Shown: positions 35,327 to 44,342, counted from the first letter of the stretch. The stretch: DNA of 64,000 bases from Myxococcales bacterium (GCA_947483555.1 CANKMW010000004.1:1-64000); one strand, 5' to 3'. Made by a program: numbers and translations. Notes: generated from the sequence alone by a model not told the origin.

Positions 35327-36832
35327 TCAGTAGTGCACCACGTCGGCGACCCGGCCCGGCGGCCCCGAGGCGGCGTCGGTGGCGCCGGTGCCGCCGATCC
35401 CACCGCTGCCGCCGCTGCCGGCCTCGTTCATGTTGGCGCTCGGCTCACCGACCGGTGACAGCGTCCCGGTCACCAGCGCCACGCCGATCGCCGGCCCACC
35501 CGCGCCTCCGGCGCCGCCGCCACCATGTCCGCCGTGGCCACCGATGCCGCCGGCGGCGCCGGCGCCGGCCCGGTACGTGATGGCGCCACACTGCTGCGAC
35601 GGCGCGCCGCCGCGACCGACGGTGCCGTCGGTGCCGCCCGGGCTACCGGGATGGCCGTCGCCGCCGTCGCCGCCGCGACCGCCGGCACCGCCGCTGATCA
35701 CGACGCCGTCGATCCACACCGTCGAGCGCACCACGACGACGGCGAACGTCGCACCACCCGCACCGCCGCCGGTACCACCACGTCCGGCGCAACCGCCGGG
35801 CGCACCGTCGCCGCCGCGGCCACCGAGCAAGGTGCCGCAGCCGAAGCAGATCCGGAAGCGCTTGCTGCCGCCCGAGCCGCCGCCGCTGCCACCGGTCCCG
35901 TGACCGCCCCGCCCGCCGTCGCCGCCGGCGGCCCCGGCCCACTCGTCGCCCGTGAACGTGCCGTCGTCGTCGAGGACGGCGGTGCCCAGGGTGCCGGCCG
36001 CACCGTTGGCGCCGTTGCCGCCGCCGCCGCCGTCGCTGATCCCGTCGCCGCCGACCAGCGGGCATGCGTTGGGGCAGTTGCTCGAGCCGGAGCCCCCGGG
36101 TGCACCGGCGGTGGCCAGATCGCCAGCGGCGTCGCCGAGCTGGCCGCCGCTGCCACCACAGTCGAACGCGGTGCCGCCGGTGCCGCCGAGCGCGACACAG
36201 GTGCTCAGGCTGCCGTCGCTGCCGCTGGCGCCGCGGCCGCCGCGCCCGCCCTCGACCCGCACGCCGCGCAGCTGCAGGCGCTCGCCGGAGTCGCGCACGA
36301 ACAGCGCCGCGCTGGCGGCGCCGTCGATCCGCGCGCTCAGGTCGGCGCCGCGGATGGTCACGCCGTCGATCATCGCCGGCCCGTCGAGCGCGTCGGCGAC
36401 CACCGTCAGCTGACCGTCGCCGGTGATGACCACGGCGTAGACCAGGACGTCGCGGGCGGTGAAGCCGCGGTCCCAGCCGCCTTCGAGGTCGACGCCACCG
36501 ACCAGCGCGACCTCCTCCTCGTAGACGCCCTCGGCGATGCGGACCAGGCAGGGCGTCGGCAAACAGGCGCGGGCGCGCTCGACGCCGGCGCCGACGTGGC
36601 GCAGCGGCCAGGCCGGGGTCCGGCCGTCGCTGGAGTCGGCGCCCTCGATCGAGACGTGGATGACCGCGGAGGCCGCCGCGTCGTTGCCACCGCCGTCGCG
36701 GTCGTCGGCGGCGTCGCCGCCGGCGCCGCCGGCGTCACCATCGTCGCCACCCGGACCGCCGGGGCGCGACGACGCACATGCCGTCAGCGCGGCGATCAGG
36801 GCCCATGCGTAGAACGCGTTCCATCGCGACAT
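35327..36832 (-). CDS. Gly-rich surface lipoprotein
   Basis: 501 residues. Signal peptide with lipobox LTAC (Cys about residue 19), then an Asp/Gly linker. Residues about 65-200 look like a beta-helix of the pectate-lyase type (LRHVGAGVERARACLPTPCL, YAVVITGDGQLTVV). From about 200 onward the protein is dominated by GG and GGxGG runs interrupted by Cys, recalling PGRS-type surface proteins. Such proteins are common in large-genome soil and marine myxobacteria; the function is unknown. The ATG at 36832 has a GAGGGG ribosome site. Confidence 0.75.
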   Translation of the reverse strand: MSRWNAFYAWALIAALTACASSRPGGPGGDDGDAGGAGGDAADDRDGGGNDAAASAVIHVSIEGADSSDGRTPAWPLRHVGAGVERARACLPTPCLVRIAEGVYEEEVALVGGVDLEGGWDRGFTARDVLVYAVVITGDGQLTVVADALDGPAMIDGVTIRGADLSARIDGAASAALFVRDSGERLQLRGVRVEGGRGGRGASGSDGSLSTCVALGGTGGTAFDCGGSGGQLGDAAGDLATAGAPGGSGSSNCPNACPLVGGDGISDGGGGGNGANGAAGTLGTAVLDDDGTFTGDEWAGAAGGDGGRGGHGTGGSGGGSGGSKRFRICFGCGTLLGGRGGDGAPGGCAGRGGTGGGAGGATFAVVVVRSTVWIDGVVISGGAGGRGGDGGDGHPGSPGGTDGTVGRGGAPSQQCGAITYRAGAGAAGGIGGHGGHGGGGAGGAGGPAIGVALVTGTLSPVGEPSANMNEAGSGGSGGIGGTGATDAASGPPGRVADVVHY

Positions 36833-36924
36833 CGAACCCCTCGTCGTGGAAACTGGCCAGACGGTATCAGGACCGAGCCCGAACTGAAACATGTTTCACT
36901 GGCGGGCTGTGCGAGAATGGCTCC

Positions 36925-37902
36925 GTGCGCAGCGTCCTCACCGTGTGGTGCCTCACGCTTGCCACCGCGTGCGGCGGCGGCAGCCCGGTGTTCACCGACG
37001 CCGCCAGCGATGCCGTGGTCACCGCCGCCGACGCCGCCACCAACGCCGACGACGCCGCCACCGACGCCGCCGCCACCGACGCCGCTGGCCCCGACGCCGG
37101 CGGGGTCCCCGACCCCGCGCCGGGCGTCGACACCCCGGGCGAGCACGGCGGCACCGGCTGTCCCGATAGCAACCAGACCAGCTTCAGCCTCTCGATCGGC
37201 GCTGCCAGCTCCTACACCTTCAGCGGCCAGGTCAGCAGCGCCGTCGGCGACGGCGTCTTCTGGGTGCGTGGACCGGCCGGCGAGACCGTCGGCGGGACCA
37301 TCGAGACCGCGGGCGATGGCAGCTACGCCAAGACCCTGCCCATCTTCTGCGGCGCCAACCTGGTCAAGCTGGTCTGGAACAACGGCACCTGCCCGCTGGT
37401 GCTGGTCTACGCCGTCGACCGCACCACCTGCATCACCGCCGACTTCACGATCACGACCCAGTGGGACGAGGTCGGCGACGACTGGGAGTTGCACCTGGTG
37501 AAGCCCGGTGGCCGCATCAACGACGCGGTCACCGATTGCACCTGGACCACCTGCATCACGGCCTCACCTGACTGGGGCGTGATGGGCGATCCGGCCGACG
37601 ACCCGCACAAGGACATCGACGACGAGGACGCTTTCGGCCCCGAGAACATCTGGCTCGCCGGCCCCGAGACCGGTCGCTACACCGTCCTCGTCGAACACTG
37701 GGGCCCCGGCACGCCGTCCGACGGCTTCGTCACCCTCAACGTCGGCGGCCAGGTCGTCACCGTGGCCATGCAGGACCTGACCTCGCACTTCGTGTGGACC
37801 GTCGCGACCATCGACTGGCCAGGCGGGACCATCACGCCGAGCCAGAGCGTCTTCGACTGCACGGCGTCGTGGACGGGTGGCTGCACGGCGCAGCTGCCGT
37901 AG
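36925..37902 (+). CDS. Lipoprotein with DUF2135-like domain
   Basis: 325 residues from a GTG: RSVLTVWCLTLATACGGG, lipobox ATAC (Cys about residue 17), then an Ala/Asp repeat linker (TDAASDAVVTAADAAT). The C-terminal half (about 190-310) contains DWELHLVKPGGRIND, PHKDIDDEDAFGPENIW and GRYTVLVEHWG, a layout like DUF2135/YfaP beta-sandwiches that carry a metal-binding Asp cluster. It has eight or so Cys. A GAGAAT box 6 nt before the GTG suggests leaderless transcription. It is divergent from the Gly-rich lipoprotein gene. Confidence 0.7.
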   Translation: MRSVLTVWCLTLATACGGGSPVFTDAASDAVVTAADAATNADDAATDAAATDAAGPDAGGVPDPAPGVDTPGEHGGTGCPDSNQTSFSLSIGAASSYTFSGQVSSAVGDGVFWVRGPAGETVGGTIETAGDGSYAKTLPIFCGANLVKLVWNNGTCPLVLVYAVDRTTCITADFTITTQWDEVGDDWELHLVKPGGRINDAVTDCTWTTCITASPDWGVMGDPADDPHKDIDDEDAFGPENIWLAGPETGRYTVLVEHWGPGTPSDGFVTLNVGGQVVTVAMQDLTSHFVWTVATIDWPGGTITPSQSVFDCTASWTGGCTAQLP

Positions 37903-37983
37903 CCGTCGGCGTCAGTGAGCTGTTCCCCGACGTCCGGCTCAGCGCCGGCTTCCAGTAACCGGCGGGCGCGGCTACTCGAGCGG

Positions 37984-38490
37984 CTACTCGAGCGGCTGCT
38001 CGCGCTCGTCGACCTCGGGCTCGAGGTGCTCGCGCGCGATGGTGCGCACGCACGAGTTCCAGCGCAGCAGCGCGTCGACGTTCCCGGGCGGCCGCAGATC
38101 CTCGGCGCGGTCGTACCACTCCATGGCCTGGCGGAAGCCGTCGTAGGCCGCCGAGCGGATGACGCCGGCGCGACCGAGGAAGGCGCGGGCCTCGCGCTCG
38201 AAGACGATGCCGGTGTAGTAGGCGCGGTCGTACTCGTCGGTCAGCTGGTTGACGAACGAGCGCGCGGCGCGCACCCCGCCGTGCGCGTGGCCGCCGACGA
38301 ACTGGTCGCTGAGCGCGAGCACGATCGTCCGCAGGGTGTCCTGGTTGTCGGGATCGACGGCCAGGATGTCGTGGCAGATGCTCTCGGCCTGCTCGGGGTC
38401 GTTGAGCAGGCGATAGCGCTCGGCCTTGTCGAGGGCGTGCGGGATGCCGTCGGCGGTGATGCGCTTGAGCTCGAACTCGATCCGGGTCAC
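37984..38490 (-). CDS. TPR-like protein encoded in the sdh operon
   Basis: 168 residues, helical throughout with TPR-like spacing (AERYRLLNDPEQAESICHDI, NQDTLRTIVLALSDQF, FRQAMEWYDRAEDLRPPGN). There is no signal peptide, so it is cytoplasmic. The GTG overlaps the sdhB stop (GTGA), so it is translationally coupled to succinate dehydrogenase and might assist assembly; this is only contextual. The last codons and the stop are duplicated by a 12-bp tandem repeat (CGGCTACTCGAG) at the 3' end. Confidence 0.75.
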   Translation of the reverse strand: MTRIEFELKRITADGIPHALDKAERYRLLNDPEQAESICHDILAVDPDNQDTLRTIVLALSDQFVGGHAHGGVRAARSFVNQLTDEYDRAYYTGIVFEREARAFLGRAGVIRSAAYDGFRQAMEWYDRAEDLRPPGNVDALLRWNSCVRTIAREHLEPEVDEREQPLE

Positions 38491-39287
38491 GGCTTGCCCC
38501 CGGTTCCGCCCTCCGCGCTTGCTTCGCTCCGGGTCTTGGTCCGCAGCTTGATGCCGCGCACCTTGCGGATCAGCGACTGCACCGGATCGAAGTAGCGGTC
38601 GACCACCCGCTCCTTGAGCGGGATGATGCCGTTGTCGGTGATGTTGATGTGCTCGGGGCACACCTCGGTGCAGCAGCGCGTGATGTTGCACAGGCCGGAG
38701 CCGAACTCCTTGCGGATCTCGGGGACCCGGTCGTCGGTGTCGAGCGGGTGCATCTCGAGCGAGGCCAGCCGGATCATGAAGCGGGGGCCGACGAACTCGC
38801 TCTTGGCGTCGCGGTCACGGATGACGTGGCACACGTCCTGACACAGGAAGCACTCGATGCACTTGCGGAACTCCTGCACCCGGTCGACGTCCTCCTGGTA
38901 CATGCGGTGCGTGCCGTCGGCTTCGCGCGGCCGCGGCTTGAACCTGGGGATGCGCTGGTTCTGCGCGTAGTTCCACGACACGTCGGTGACCAGGTCCTTG
39001 ATCACCGGAAAGGTCTTGAGCGGCTGGGCGGTGATGGTCTCGTCGTCGCGGAAGATGTTCATGCGGGTCATGCACGCCAGCCGCGGCTTGCCGTTGATCT
39101 CCATGCTGCACGAGCCGCACTTGCCGGCCTTGCAGTTCCAGCGCAGCGCCAGGTCGTTGGCCTGGCGGGACTGGATGCGATGCAGCACGTCGAGCACGAC
39201 CATGCCGGGGTCGACGTCGACCTCGAACGCCTTGAACTCGCCGCCGTTGGCGTCGCCGCGCCAGACCTTGAACGATCGCTTCGCCAT
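38487..39287 (-). CDS. sdhB: Succinate dehydrogenase / fumarate reductase iron-sulfur subunit
   Basis: 266 residues. [2Fe-2S] ligands in WNCKAGKCGSCSMEINGK plus a later Cys (RLAC), then CIECFLCQDVC for [4Fe-4S] and CNITRCCTEVCPEHI for the remaining cluster ligands. It carries electrons from SdhA to the membrane subunit. The ATG has an AAGGAG site. Gene order is sdhC-sdhA-sdhB, with 50 bp between A and B. The C-terminal tail (SEASAEGGTGGKP) is poorly conserved. The sequence style is closer to actinobacterial Sdh1 than to E. coli SdhB. Confidence 0.95.
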   Translation of the reverse strand: MAKRSFKVWRGDANGGEFKAFEVDVDPGMVVLDVLHRIQSRQANDLALRWNCKAGKCGSCSMEINGKPRLACMTRMNIFRDDETITAQPLKTFPVIKDLVTDVSWNYAQNQRIPRFKPRPREADGTHRMYQEDVDRVQEFRKCIECFLCQDVCHVIRDRDAKSEFVGPRFMIRLASLEMHPLDTDDRVPEIRKEFGSGLCNITRCCTEVCPEHINITDNGIIPLKERVVDRYFDPVQSLIRKVRGIKLRTKTRSEASAEGGTGGKP

Positions 39288-39337
39288 GCTGCTCCTTGGA
39301 TGCCTGCGCGGCTGGTGCTGCCCGCGCGACGTGCCGG

Positions 39338-41185
39338 TCAGTCCGCGCCGACCTTGCCGGACTCGAGATCCTCGATCTTCGCGTTCGCGATCGCGACCAG
39401 ACGCGCCGGCCCCTCGGGCTTGGCGCGCTTCTCGACCTCCATCGTGCCGCCCGCGCCCCGCTTGACGATCACGTTGTACTTGACCCACTCGGCGCTCTCG
39501 CCGGGGTGATCGGTCCGGGTGTGGGCGCCGCGGCTCTCCTCGCGCATCAGCGCCGCCCGCGTCACCGCCTCCGACGTGATGAGCAAGGACCGCATCGACA
39601 GCGCCTCGTGCCAGCCCGGGTTGTACTGGCTGGCGCCCGGCGCCTTCATCTCGACCGCCTCGAGCTTGAGCGCCTCGAGCTCCTCGACGCCGTGCTCGAG
39701 ATCCTGCTGGTTGCGCACGATGCCGACCCGCGAGCTCATGATGCCCTCGAGCTTCTCGTGCAGGAGGTACGGGTTGGCGCCCTGCTCGCGCTTGAGGATG
39801 TCGGTGGCGCGGCGGATCGCGGCGACCACCTGATCGTCGATCGGCCGCGGCGTCGAGCCGAGCGCCTTGATGTAGGCCGCGGCACCGTCGCCGGCCAGCT
39901 TGCCGAACACGATCAGGTCCGATAGCGAGTTGCCGCCGAGGCGGTTGGCGCCGTGCAGGCCGGCGGCGCACTCGCCGGCCGCGAACAGCCCGGGCACCGT
40001 GGTCTGCTGGCTGTCGGCGTCGACCCGGATGCCGCCCATGAAGTAGTGCAGCGTCGGCCCGACCTCCATCGGCTCCTTGGTGATGTCGACCTCGGCCAGC
40101 TCCATGAACTGGTGATACATCGACGGCAGCTTGCGCTTGATGAAGTCGGCGGGCTGGCGCGACGCGATGTCGAGGAACACGCCGCCGTGCGGCGAGCCGC
40201 GACCGGCCTTGACCTCGGCGGTGATGGCGCGCGCCACCTCGTCGCGGGTCAGCAGCTCGGGCGGGCGCCGCGCGGTCTTGTCACCCTGGATCCAGCGGTC
40301 GGCCTCCGCGACGGTGTCCGCGGTCTCCGGCGCGAAGCGCTCGGAGATGTAGTTGAACATGAACCGCTCGCCCTTGTTGTTCTTCAGGATCCCACCGTCG
40401 CCACGGACGCCCTCGGTGACCAGGATGCCGCGCACCGACAGCGGCCACACCATGCCGGTGGGATGGAACTGCGTGAACTCGACGTCCATCAGCTCGGCGC
40501 CGGCGTCGTACGCCATGGCGATGCCGTCGCCGGTGTACTCCCACGAGTTGGACGTCACCGGCCACGCCTTGCCGCCGCCGCCGGTGCACAAGATCACCAC
40601 CTTGCAGCGGTAGATCACGAAGCGCCCGGTCTCGCGCCAGTAGGCGAGCACGCCGGCGATGCGGTCGCCGTGCGGGTCTTTGAGCAGCTCGAGGGCGCTG
40701 CACTCCATGTGGAACTTGATGCCCTGGTGGATGCCGTGATCCTGCAGCGATCGGATCAGCTCGAGGCCGGTGCGATCACCGACGTGGGCCAGGCGCGGGT
40801 AGCGGTGGCCGCCGAAGTTGCGCTGGCTGATCAGGCCTTCCTTGGTGCGATCGAAGACCGCGCCCCACTCCTCGAGCTCGCGGACCCGGTCCGGCGCCTG
40901 CTGGGCGTGGAGCTCGGCCATGCGCCAGACGTTCAGGAACTTGCCGCCGCGCATGGTGTCGCGGAAGTGGATCTTCCAGTTGTCGCGCGGATCGACGTTG
41001 CCCATGGCGGCGGCCATGCCGCCCTCGGCCATGACGGTGTGGGCCTTGCCGAGCAAGCTCTTGGAGATGACGCCGGTGTCGAGGCCGAGCGCGCTGCACT
41101 CGATGGCCGCGCGGAGGCCGGCGCCGCCGGCGCCCACGACCATCACGTCGTGGTCGATGGTCTGGATCTCGGAGACGTCGAGCAT
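39338..41185 (-). CDS. sdhA: Succinate dehydrogenase / fumarate reductase flavoprotein subunit
   Basis: 615 residues. FAD dinucleotide motif VMVVGAGGAGLRAAIE (about 15-30), covalent-FAD His region GKAHTVMAEGGMAAAMG, QFHPTGMVWP, EGVRGDGGIL (catalytic Arg region) and ANRLGGNSLSDLIVFG. It oxidises succinate to fumarate, or the reverse. The N-terminal IDHDVMVVGAGG and the overall length match the actinobacterial-type A subunit. It lies 21 bp after sdhC. The start is ATG at 41185 without a strong ribosome site. Confidence 0.96.
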   Translation of the reverse strand: MLDVSEIQTIDHDVMVVGAGGAGLRAAIECSALGLDTGVISKSLLGKAHTVMAEGGMAAAMGNVDPRDNWKIHFRDTMRGGKFLNVWRMAELHAQQAPDRVRELEEWGAVFDRTKEGLISQRNFGGHRYPRLAHVGDRTGLELIRSLQDHGIHQGIKFHMECSALELLKDPHGDRIAGVLAYWRETGRFVIYRCKVVILCTGGGGKAWPVTSNSWEYTGDGIAMAYDAGAELMDVEFTQFHPTGMVWPLSVRGILVTEGVRGDGGILKNNKGERFMFNYISERFAPETADTVAEADRWIQGDKTARRPPELLTRDEVARAITAEVKAGRGSPHGGVFLDIASRQPADFIKRKLPSMYHQFMELAEVDITKEPMEVGPTLHYFMGGIRVDADSQQTTVPGLFAAGECAAGLHGANRLGGNSLSDLIVFGKLAGDGAAAYIKALGSTPRPIDDQVVAAIRRATDILKREQGANPYLLHEKLEGIMSSRVGIVRNQQDLEHGVEELEALKLEAVEMKAPGASQYNPGWHEALSMRSLLITSEAVTRAALMREESRGAHTRTDHPGESAEWVKYNVIVKRGAGGTMEVEKRAKPEGPARLVAIANAKIEDLESGKVGAD

Positions 41186-41206
41186 GTCGGTACCGTTTCA
41201 GACCCT

Positions 41207-42037
41207 TCAGGTCCAGGTGTTGAGATCGGTGATGGTGCCCATCGAGACCAGCCGCACGTAGACGTCCGTCACCATCACCCACACCAGGCTGGCCCAGGCG
41301 AACTGCATGTGGCGGCCGTTGAACCAGCTCACCTTCTTCCAGGCCTCGTACTTCGCCGTGTTCTTGCCGCACGACATGCAGTCCGAGCGGCCGCCGATGA
41401 GGTGACGGAGCGAGTGGCAGCCGAAGGTGTAGCCGGCGATCAGGACCACGTTGATGGTCAGGATGATGGTGCCGACCCCGATGCCGAGCTGGCCGTGACG
41501 AGAGAAGGCCTGGATCGCATCCCAGCCGAGCAGGAAGATGAAGGCGAGCGCGGCGTAGAGGGCGTACCGATGCAGGTTCTGGATGAGCAAGAGCATCGTC
41601 TCGCCGCGGTACTTGCGCTTGCCGGCCAGCGGGCCAACCGCGCATCCCACCGGCGAGCCGGCAAACGACCGGTAGTACGCCTTGCGGTAGTAGTAGCAGC
41701 TCATGCGGAACGACAGCGGGAAGACCAGGATGAGCATGGCCGGCGACGACGGGATGAAGTCCGGCCACCACGACGGCCAGGAGCCGAACCAGGCGTGCTC
41801 CAGTGGCGCGGCGCCATCCGCGGTCAGGTCCGTGAACAGGACCGGCGAGTAGTACGGCGACAGGTACGGCGCGGCGTAGTAGTGCTTGGCCTGGAACAGC
41901 GCCCAGGTGGTGTAGATCACGAAGGTCGTGAACACGGCGAAGGTGACGCCGGGGCCGATCCACCAGCGGTCGGTTCGCGCCGTGGCGCCGAAACCCTCCG
42001 CATGTCCCCCCGGAACTACGGGTAGATGCGTTGCCAT
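41207..42037 (-). CDS. sdhC: Succinate dehydrogenase membrane anchor, long single-subunit (mycobacterial Sdh1-like)
   Basis: 276 residues with about five transmembrane segments, roughly twice the usual SdhC length, and no separate sdhD nearby. Conserved Cys/His stand out: RMSC114YYYRKAYY, NLH156RY, FGC207HSLRH212 and C220MSC223. Mycobacterial Sdh1 has the same one-anchor layout, and I recall a reported membrane-embedded Rieske-type [2Fe-2S] cluster; these residues could provide such ligands, which I infer rather than see. It is the first gene of sdhCAB, preceded by a strong promoter with the -10 only 8 nt from the ATG. Confidence 0.8.
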   Translation of the reverse strand: MATHLPVVPGGHAEGFGATARTDRWWIGPGVTFAVFTTFVIYTTWALFQAKHYYAAPYLSPYYSPVLFTDLTADGAAPLEHAWFGSWPSWWPDFIPSSPAMLILVFPLSFRMSCYYYRKAYYRSFAGSPVGCAVGPLAGKRKYRGETMLLLIQNLHRYALYAALAFIFLLGWDAIQAFSRHGQLGIGVGTIILTINVVLIAGYTFGCHSLRHLIGGRSDCMSCGKNTAKYEAWKKVSWFNGRHMQFAWASLVWVMVTDVYVRLVSMGTITDLNTWT

Positions 42038-42045
42038 TGCGGCGG

Positions 42046-42075
42046 ACTATAGGGAAGGTTAGACGCTCGGTGCAA
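42046..42075 (-). promoter_or_regulatory. Sigma-70-like promoter of sdhCAB
   Basis: On the reverse strand: -35 TTGCAC (42070-42075), 18-nt spacer, -10 TATAGT (42046-42051), then 8 nt to the ATG. This is the best promoter match in the window. The short distance leaves at most a few bases of leader. Confidence 0.6.
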
Positions 42076-42094
42076 CGGCGAGGCCGCGTCATTG

Positions 42095-42100
42095 TAGTGT
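42095..42100 (+). promoter_or_regulatory. -10-like box (TAGTGT)
   Basis: TAGTGT lies 8 nt before the ATG at 42109 with no Shine-Dalgarno. It is divergent from the sdh promoter within a 71-bp gap. Confidence 0.35.
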
Positions 42101-42108
42101 GCGCCACC

Positions 42109-42642
42109 ATGCAGCGAATGATCCGGGGCTGGGGCGTCGTCGCCCTGTGCGTGGGCGCGATCTCGGCGTGCCACGGTGACCATCAGCGCGGGCGCGCGGA
42201 CCGAACCGCGACGCGCGGCCACGGCCCAACGATGGCTTCGGGGCCCGGCTCCGGCCTGACGCGCGAGCGCGTCAGCCGGTGGGGCAAGCCGAGCGCGCCG
42301 GTCGACGTCCGGCTCGACACCCGCGCGGTCGGCGGCGGTGCGTACGACGTGACGCTGATCGCGACGCCGCGCCGCGACGTGGGCGCGCTCGAGCTCGACC
42401 TCGACGGCCGCACGCTCGTGGTCGGGCCGACGCGGGCCGGTGAACCACGAACGATGACGACGCGGGTGGTCCTGGATGCGGACGGCGGACGCGAGATCGC
42501 CGGCAGCGCCGGGATGGAGGTCGGTCGCCACCGCCGGCGTGCGGCGGCGAGCGCGCGGCTGGGTGCGGCGGCGAAGCCCGCGCCGCGCTACCGGATCGTG
42601 CGGCTGCCCGACGGCAGCGAAGCGGCGGAGGTGCGACCGTGA
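42109..42642 (+). CDS. Small basic lipoprotein of unknown function
   Basis: 177 residues. MIRGWGVVALCVGAISACHG is a signal peptide with lipobox ISAC (Cys about residue 20), followed by an Arg/Gly-rich linker and a beta-rich domain with ELDLDGRTLVVGPTRAG. The C-terminus is Ala/Arg-rich. It is divergent from sdhC and overlaps the start of the metallopeptidase gene by 4 bp, so the two are coupled. I recognise no family; co-translation suggests it works with the peptidase. Confidence 0.65.
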   Translation: MQRMIRGWGVVALCVGAISACHGDHQRGRADRTATRGHGPTMASGPGSGLTRERVSRWGKPSAPVDVRLDTRAVGGGAYDVTLIATPRRDVGALELDLDGRTLVVGPTRAGEPRTMTTRVVLDADGGREIAGSAGMEVGRHRRRAAASARLGAAAKPAPRYRIVRLPDGSEAAEVRP

Positions 42643-44291
42643 CCGGCACCAAGCTCACGACGACGACGGCCGCGGTCGCGATCGCGGCGCTGCTCGGGCT
42701 CGGGCTCGGGCTCGCGGCCTGCGGCGACGACCCGGCCCCCTCCGAGCCCGATGCCGCGCCGTGTACGATCCCGGTCGACGGCGAGTGCCGCGGCAACGTG
42801 GTCGCCCGCTGCGTCGCCGACGCGGAGGTGACCGAGGATTGCACGGCGACCCAGGCCACCTGCACGCGCGGCGCCGCCGGCTTCGCGTGCGTCGACGAAT
42901 GCGCCCAGGCTGGCGTCACCGAGATCGCCACCTGTGCCGGCGACAACCTGACCAGCTGCGCCACCGTCGGCGGCCGTCACGTCGTGGTCACCGACGCCTG
43001 CCAGGTCGGCCAGACCTGCGCGCAGCCGACCGGCCAGCCGGCCGCATGCACGGTCGACCTGTGTGCCCCGATCGGACCGCTCGGTCTGTGCAACGACGAC
43101 ATGCTGGTCCGATGCAGCGACGGCGCACCAGCGGTGACCGATTGCACCGCGACCAACCAGGTCTGCGGCTACGGCGGCGACGCCGCCGGCTACGCATGTG
43201 TCGCGCCCGGCGCGGCGTTCGTGGTCACCGGCACCGTGCGCTACGAGGACCGGCCGCCCCTGACCAGCGGCGCGCTCGCCGCCATCACACCGGTGGTCGC
43301 GCGCGGCGCCGAGGTCACCGTGGTGCTCGATCAGGGCTCCACCGTGCTGGCCACCGCCCACACCTCCGACGACGGCAGCTACACGCTGCGCTACGACACC
43401 ACCGCCGGCGCCATGGTCCACGTCATGGTCACCGCGCGCAGCACGGTGGCGCTGCGGCCGATCCGCGTCCAGCGGGCGCAGAACCAGGTCCACGCCTTCG
43501 GTGGCCCCAGCTTCGCGGCCGCGGCGATCGTGGAGCACGACCTGCTGGTCACCGACGCGTCGGCGCTGTCCGAGGCCTTCAACATCCTCGATCAAGCCGT
43601 GTCCGCCATGGATACGATCCGCGACGACCTGGGGGCGACGCCGGTGATGTTGACCGCGCGCTGGTCGCGGGGCTCCAACCAGGGCACGTACTACTCGAAC
43701 CGCTCCATCGTCCTGCTCGGCTCGACGTCCGACGATGACGGCTACGACGACACCGTCATCCTCCACGAGATCGGACACTTCGTGGAGGACACGATCGGGC
43801 GCTCCGACTCGCCTGGCGGCAGCCACGACGGCTCGCCAACCGATCCGACCCTGGCCTGGAGCGAAGGTTTCTCGACCTACTTCAACATGGCGGTGCGCGG
43901 CGCACCGCACTACATGGACTCCAACTCGGGTGGCGGCTGGGGCTACAACGCCGACACCTCGCTGACGCGGGCCATGGCGGGCGGCGCGATCGGTCAGGAC
44001 GTCAGCGAGGACATGGTCAGCGAGTGCCTGTGGGACCTCGGCGACGGCGGCAGCGGCGACGACGATCCGGCGATCTCGGCCAGCCACGCCGACGTCCTCC
44101 GGGTCGCCCCGGCCTACCTGGCGACTGCGACCCTGCGCTCGGTCGGCGTCTCCGGCGTCGACCTCGTCGACTTCCTCGACGGCTGGTTGGTGGCCGAAGG
44201 CCTGGCCTCCTGCACCGGCACCCGCGGCGTGATCACCACGACCCACGCCTTCCCGTACGACTACGCCGGCCCCGCCGGCGCCTGCCCCTGA
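42639..44291 (+). CDS. Lipoprotein zinc metallopeptidase (HEIGH, gluzincin-like)
   Basis: 550 residues from a GTG overlapping the previous stop. Signal peptide with lipobox LAAC (Cys about residue 28), then about 160 residues with regularly spaced Cys (many CxxD/ATC patterns) and a carboxypeptidase-regulatory-like beta domain (VVLDQGSTVLATAHTSDDGS). The peptidase core has VILHEIGHFVED at about residue 373 and, about 35 residues on, AWSEGFSTYFN, whose Glu is a plausible third zinc ligand. It is expected on the cell surface or exported to the outer membrane. The substrate is unknown. Confidence 0.8.
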   Translation: MTGTKLTTTTAAVAIAALLGLGLGLAACGDDPAPSEPDAAPCTIPVDGECRGNVVARCVADAEVTEDCTATQATCTRGAAGFACVDECAQAGVTEIATCAGDNLTSCATVGGRHVVVTDACQVGQTCAQPTGQPAACTVDLCAPIGPLGLCNDDMLVRCSDGAPAVTDCTATNQVCGYGGDAAGYACVAPGAAFVVTGTVRYEDRPPLTSGALAAITPVVARGAEVTVVLDQGSTVLATAHTSDDGSYTLRYDTTAGAMVHVMVTARSTVALRPIRVQRAQNQVHAFGGPSFAAAAIVEHDLLVTDASALSEAFNILDQAVSAMDTIRDDLGATPVMLTARWSRGSNQGTYYSNRSIVLLGSTSDDDGYDDTVILHEIGHFVEDTIGRSDSPGGSHDGSPTDPTLAWSEGFSTYFNMAVRGAPHYMDSNSGGGWGYNADTSLTRAMAGGAIGQDVSEDMVSECLWDLGDGGSGDDDPAISASHADVLRVAPAYLATATLRSVGVSGVDLVDFLDGWLVAEGLASCTGTRGVITTTHAFPYDYAGPAGACP

Positions 44292-44314
44292 ACGTCCGCG
44301 CGCCGTGGCCGAAC

Positions 44315-44342
44315 GGCGCGGGCACCTCGGGGCGCCCGCGCC
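44315..44342. terminator. Candidate bidirectional terminator hairpin
   Basis: Perfect 9-bp stem GGCGCGGGC / GCCCGCGCC with a 10-nt loop, located between two convergent genes (stops at 44291 and 44356). There is no T-tract on either side, so Rho-independent action is uncertain. Confidence 0.4.
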
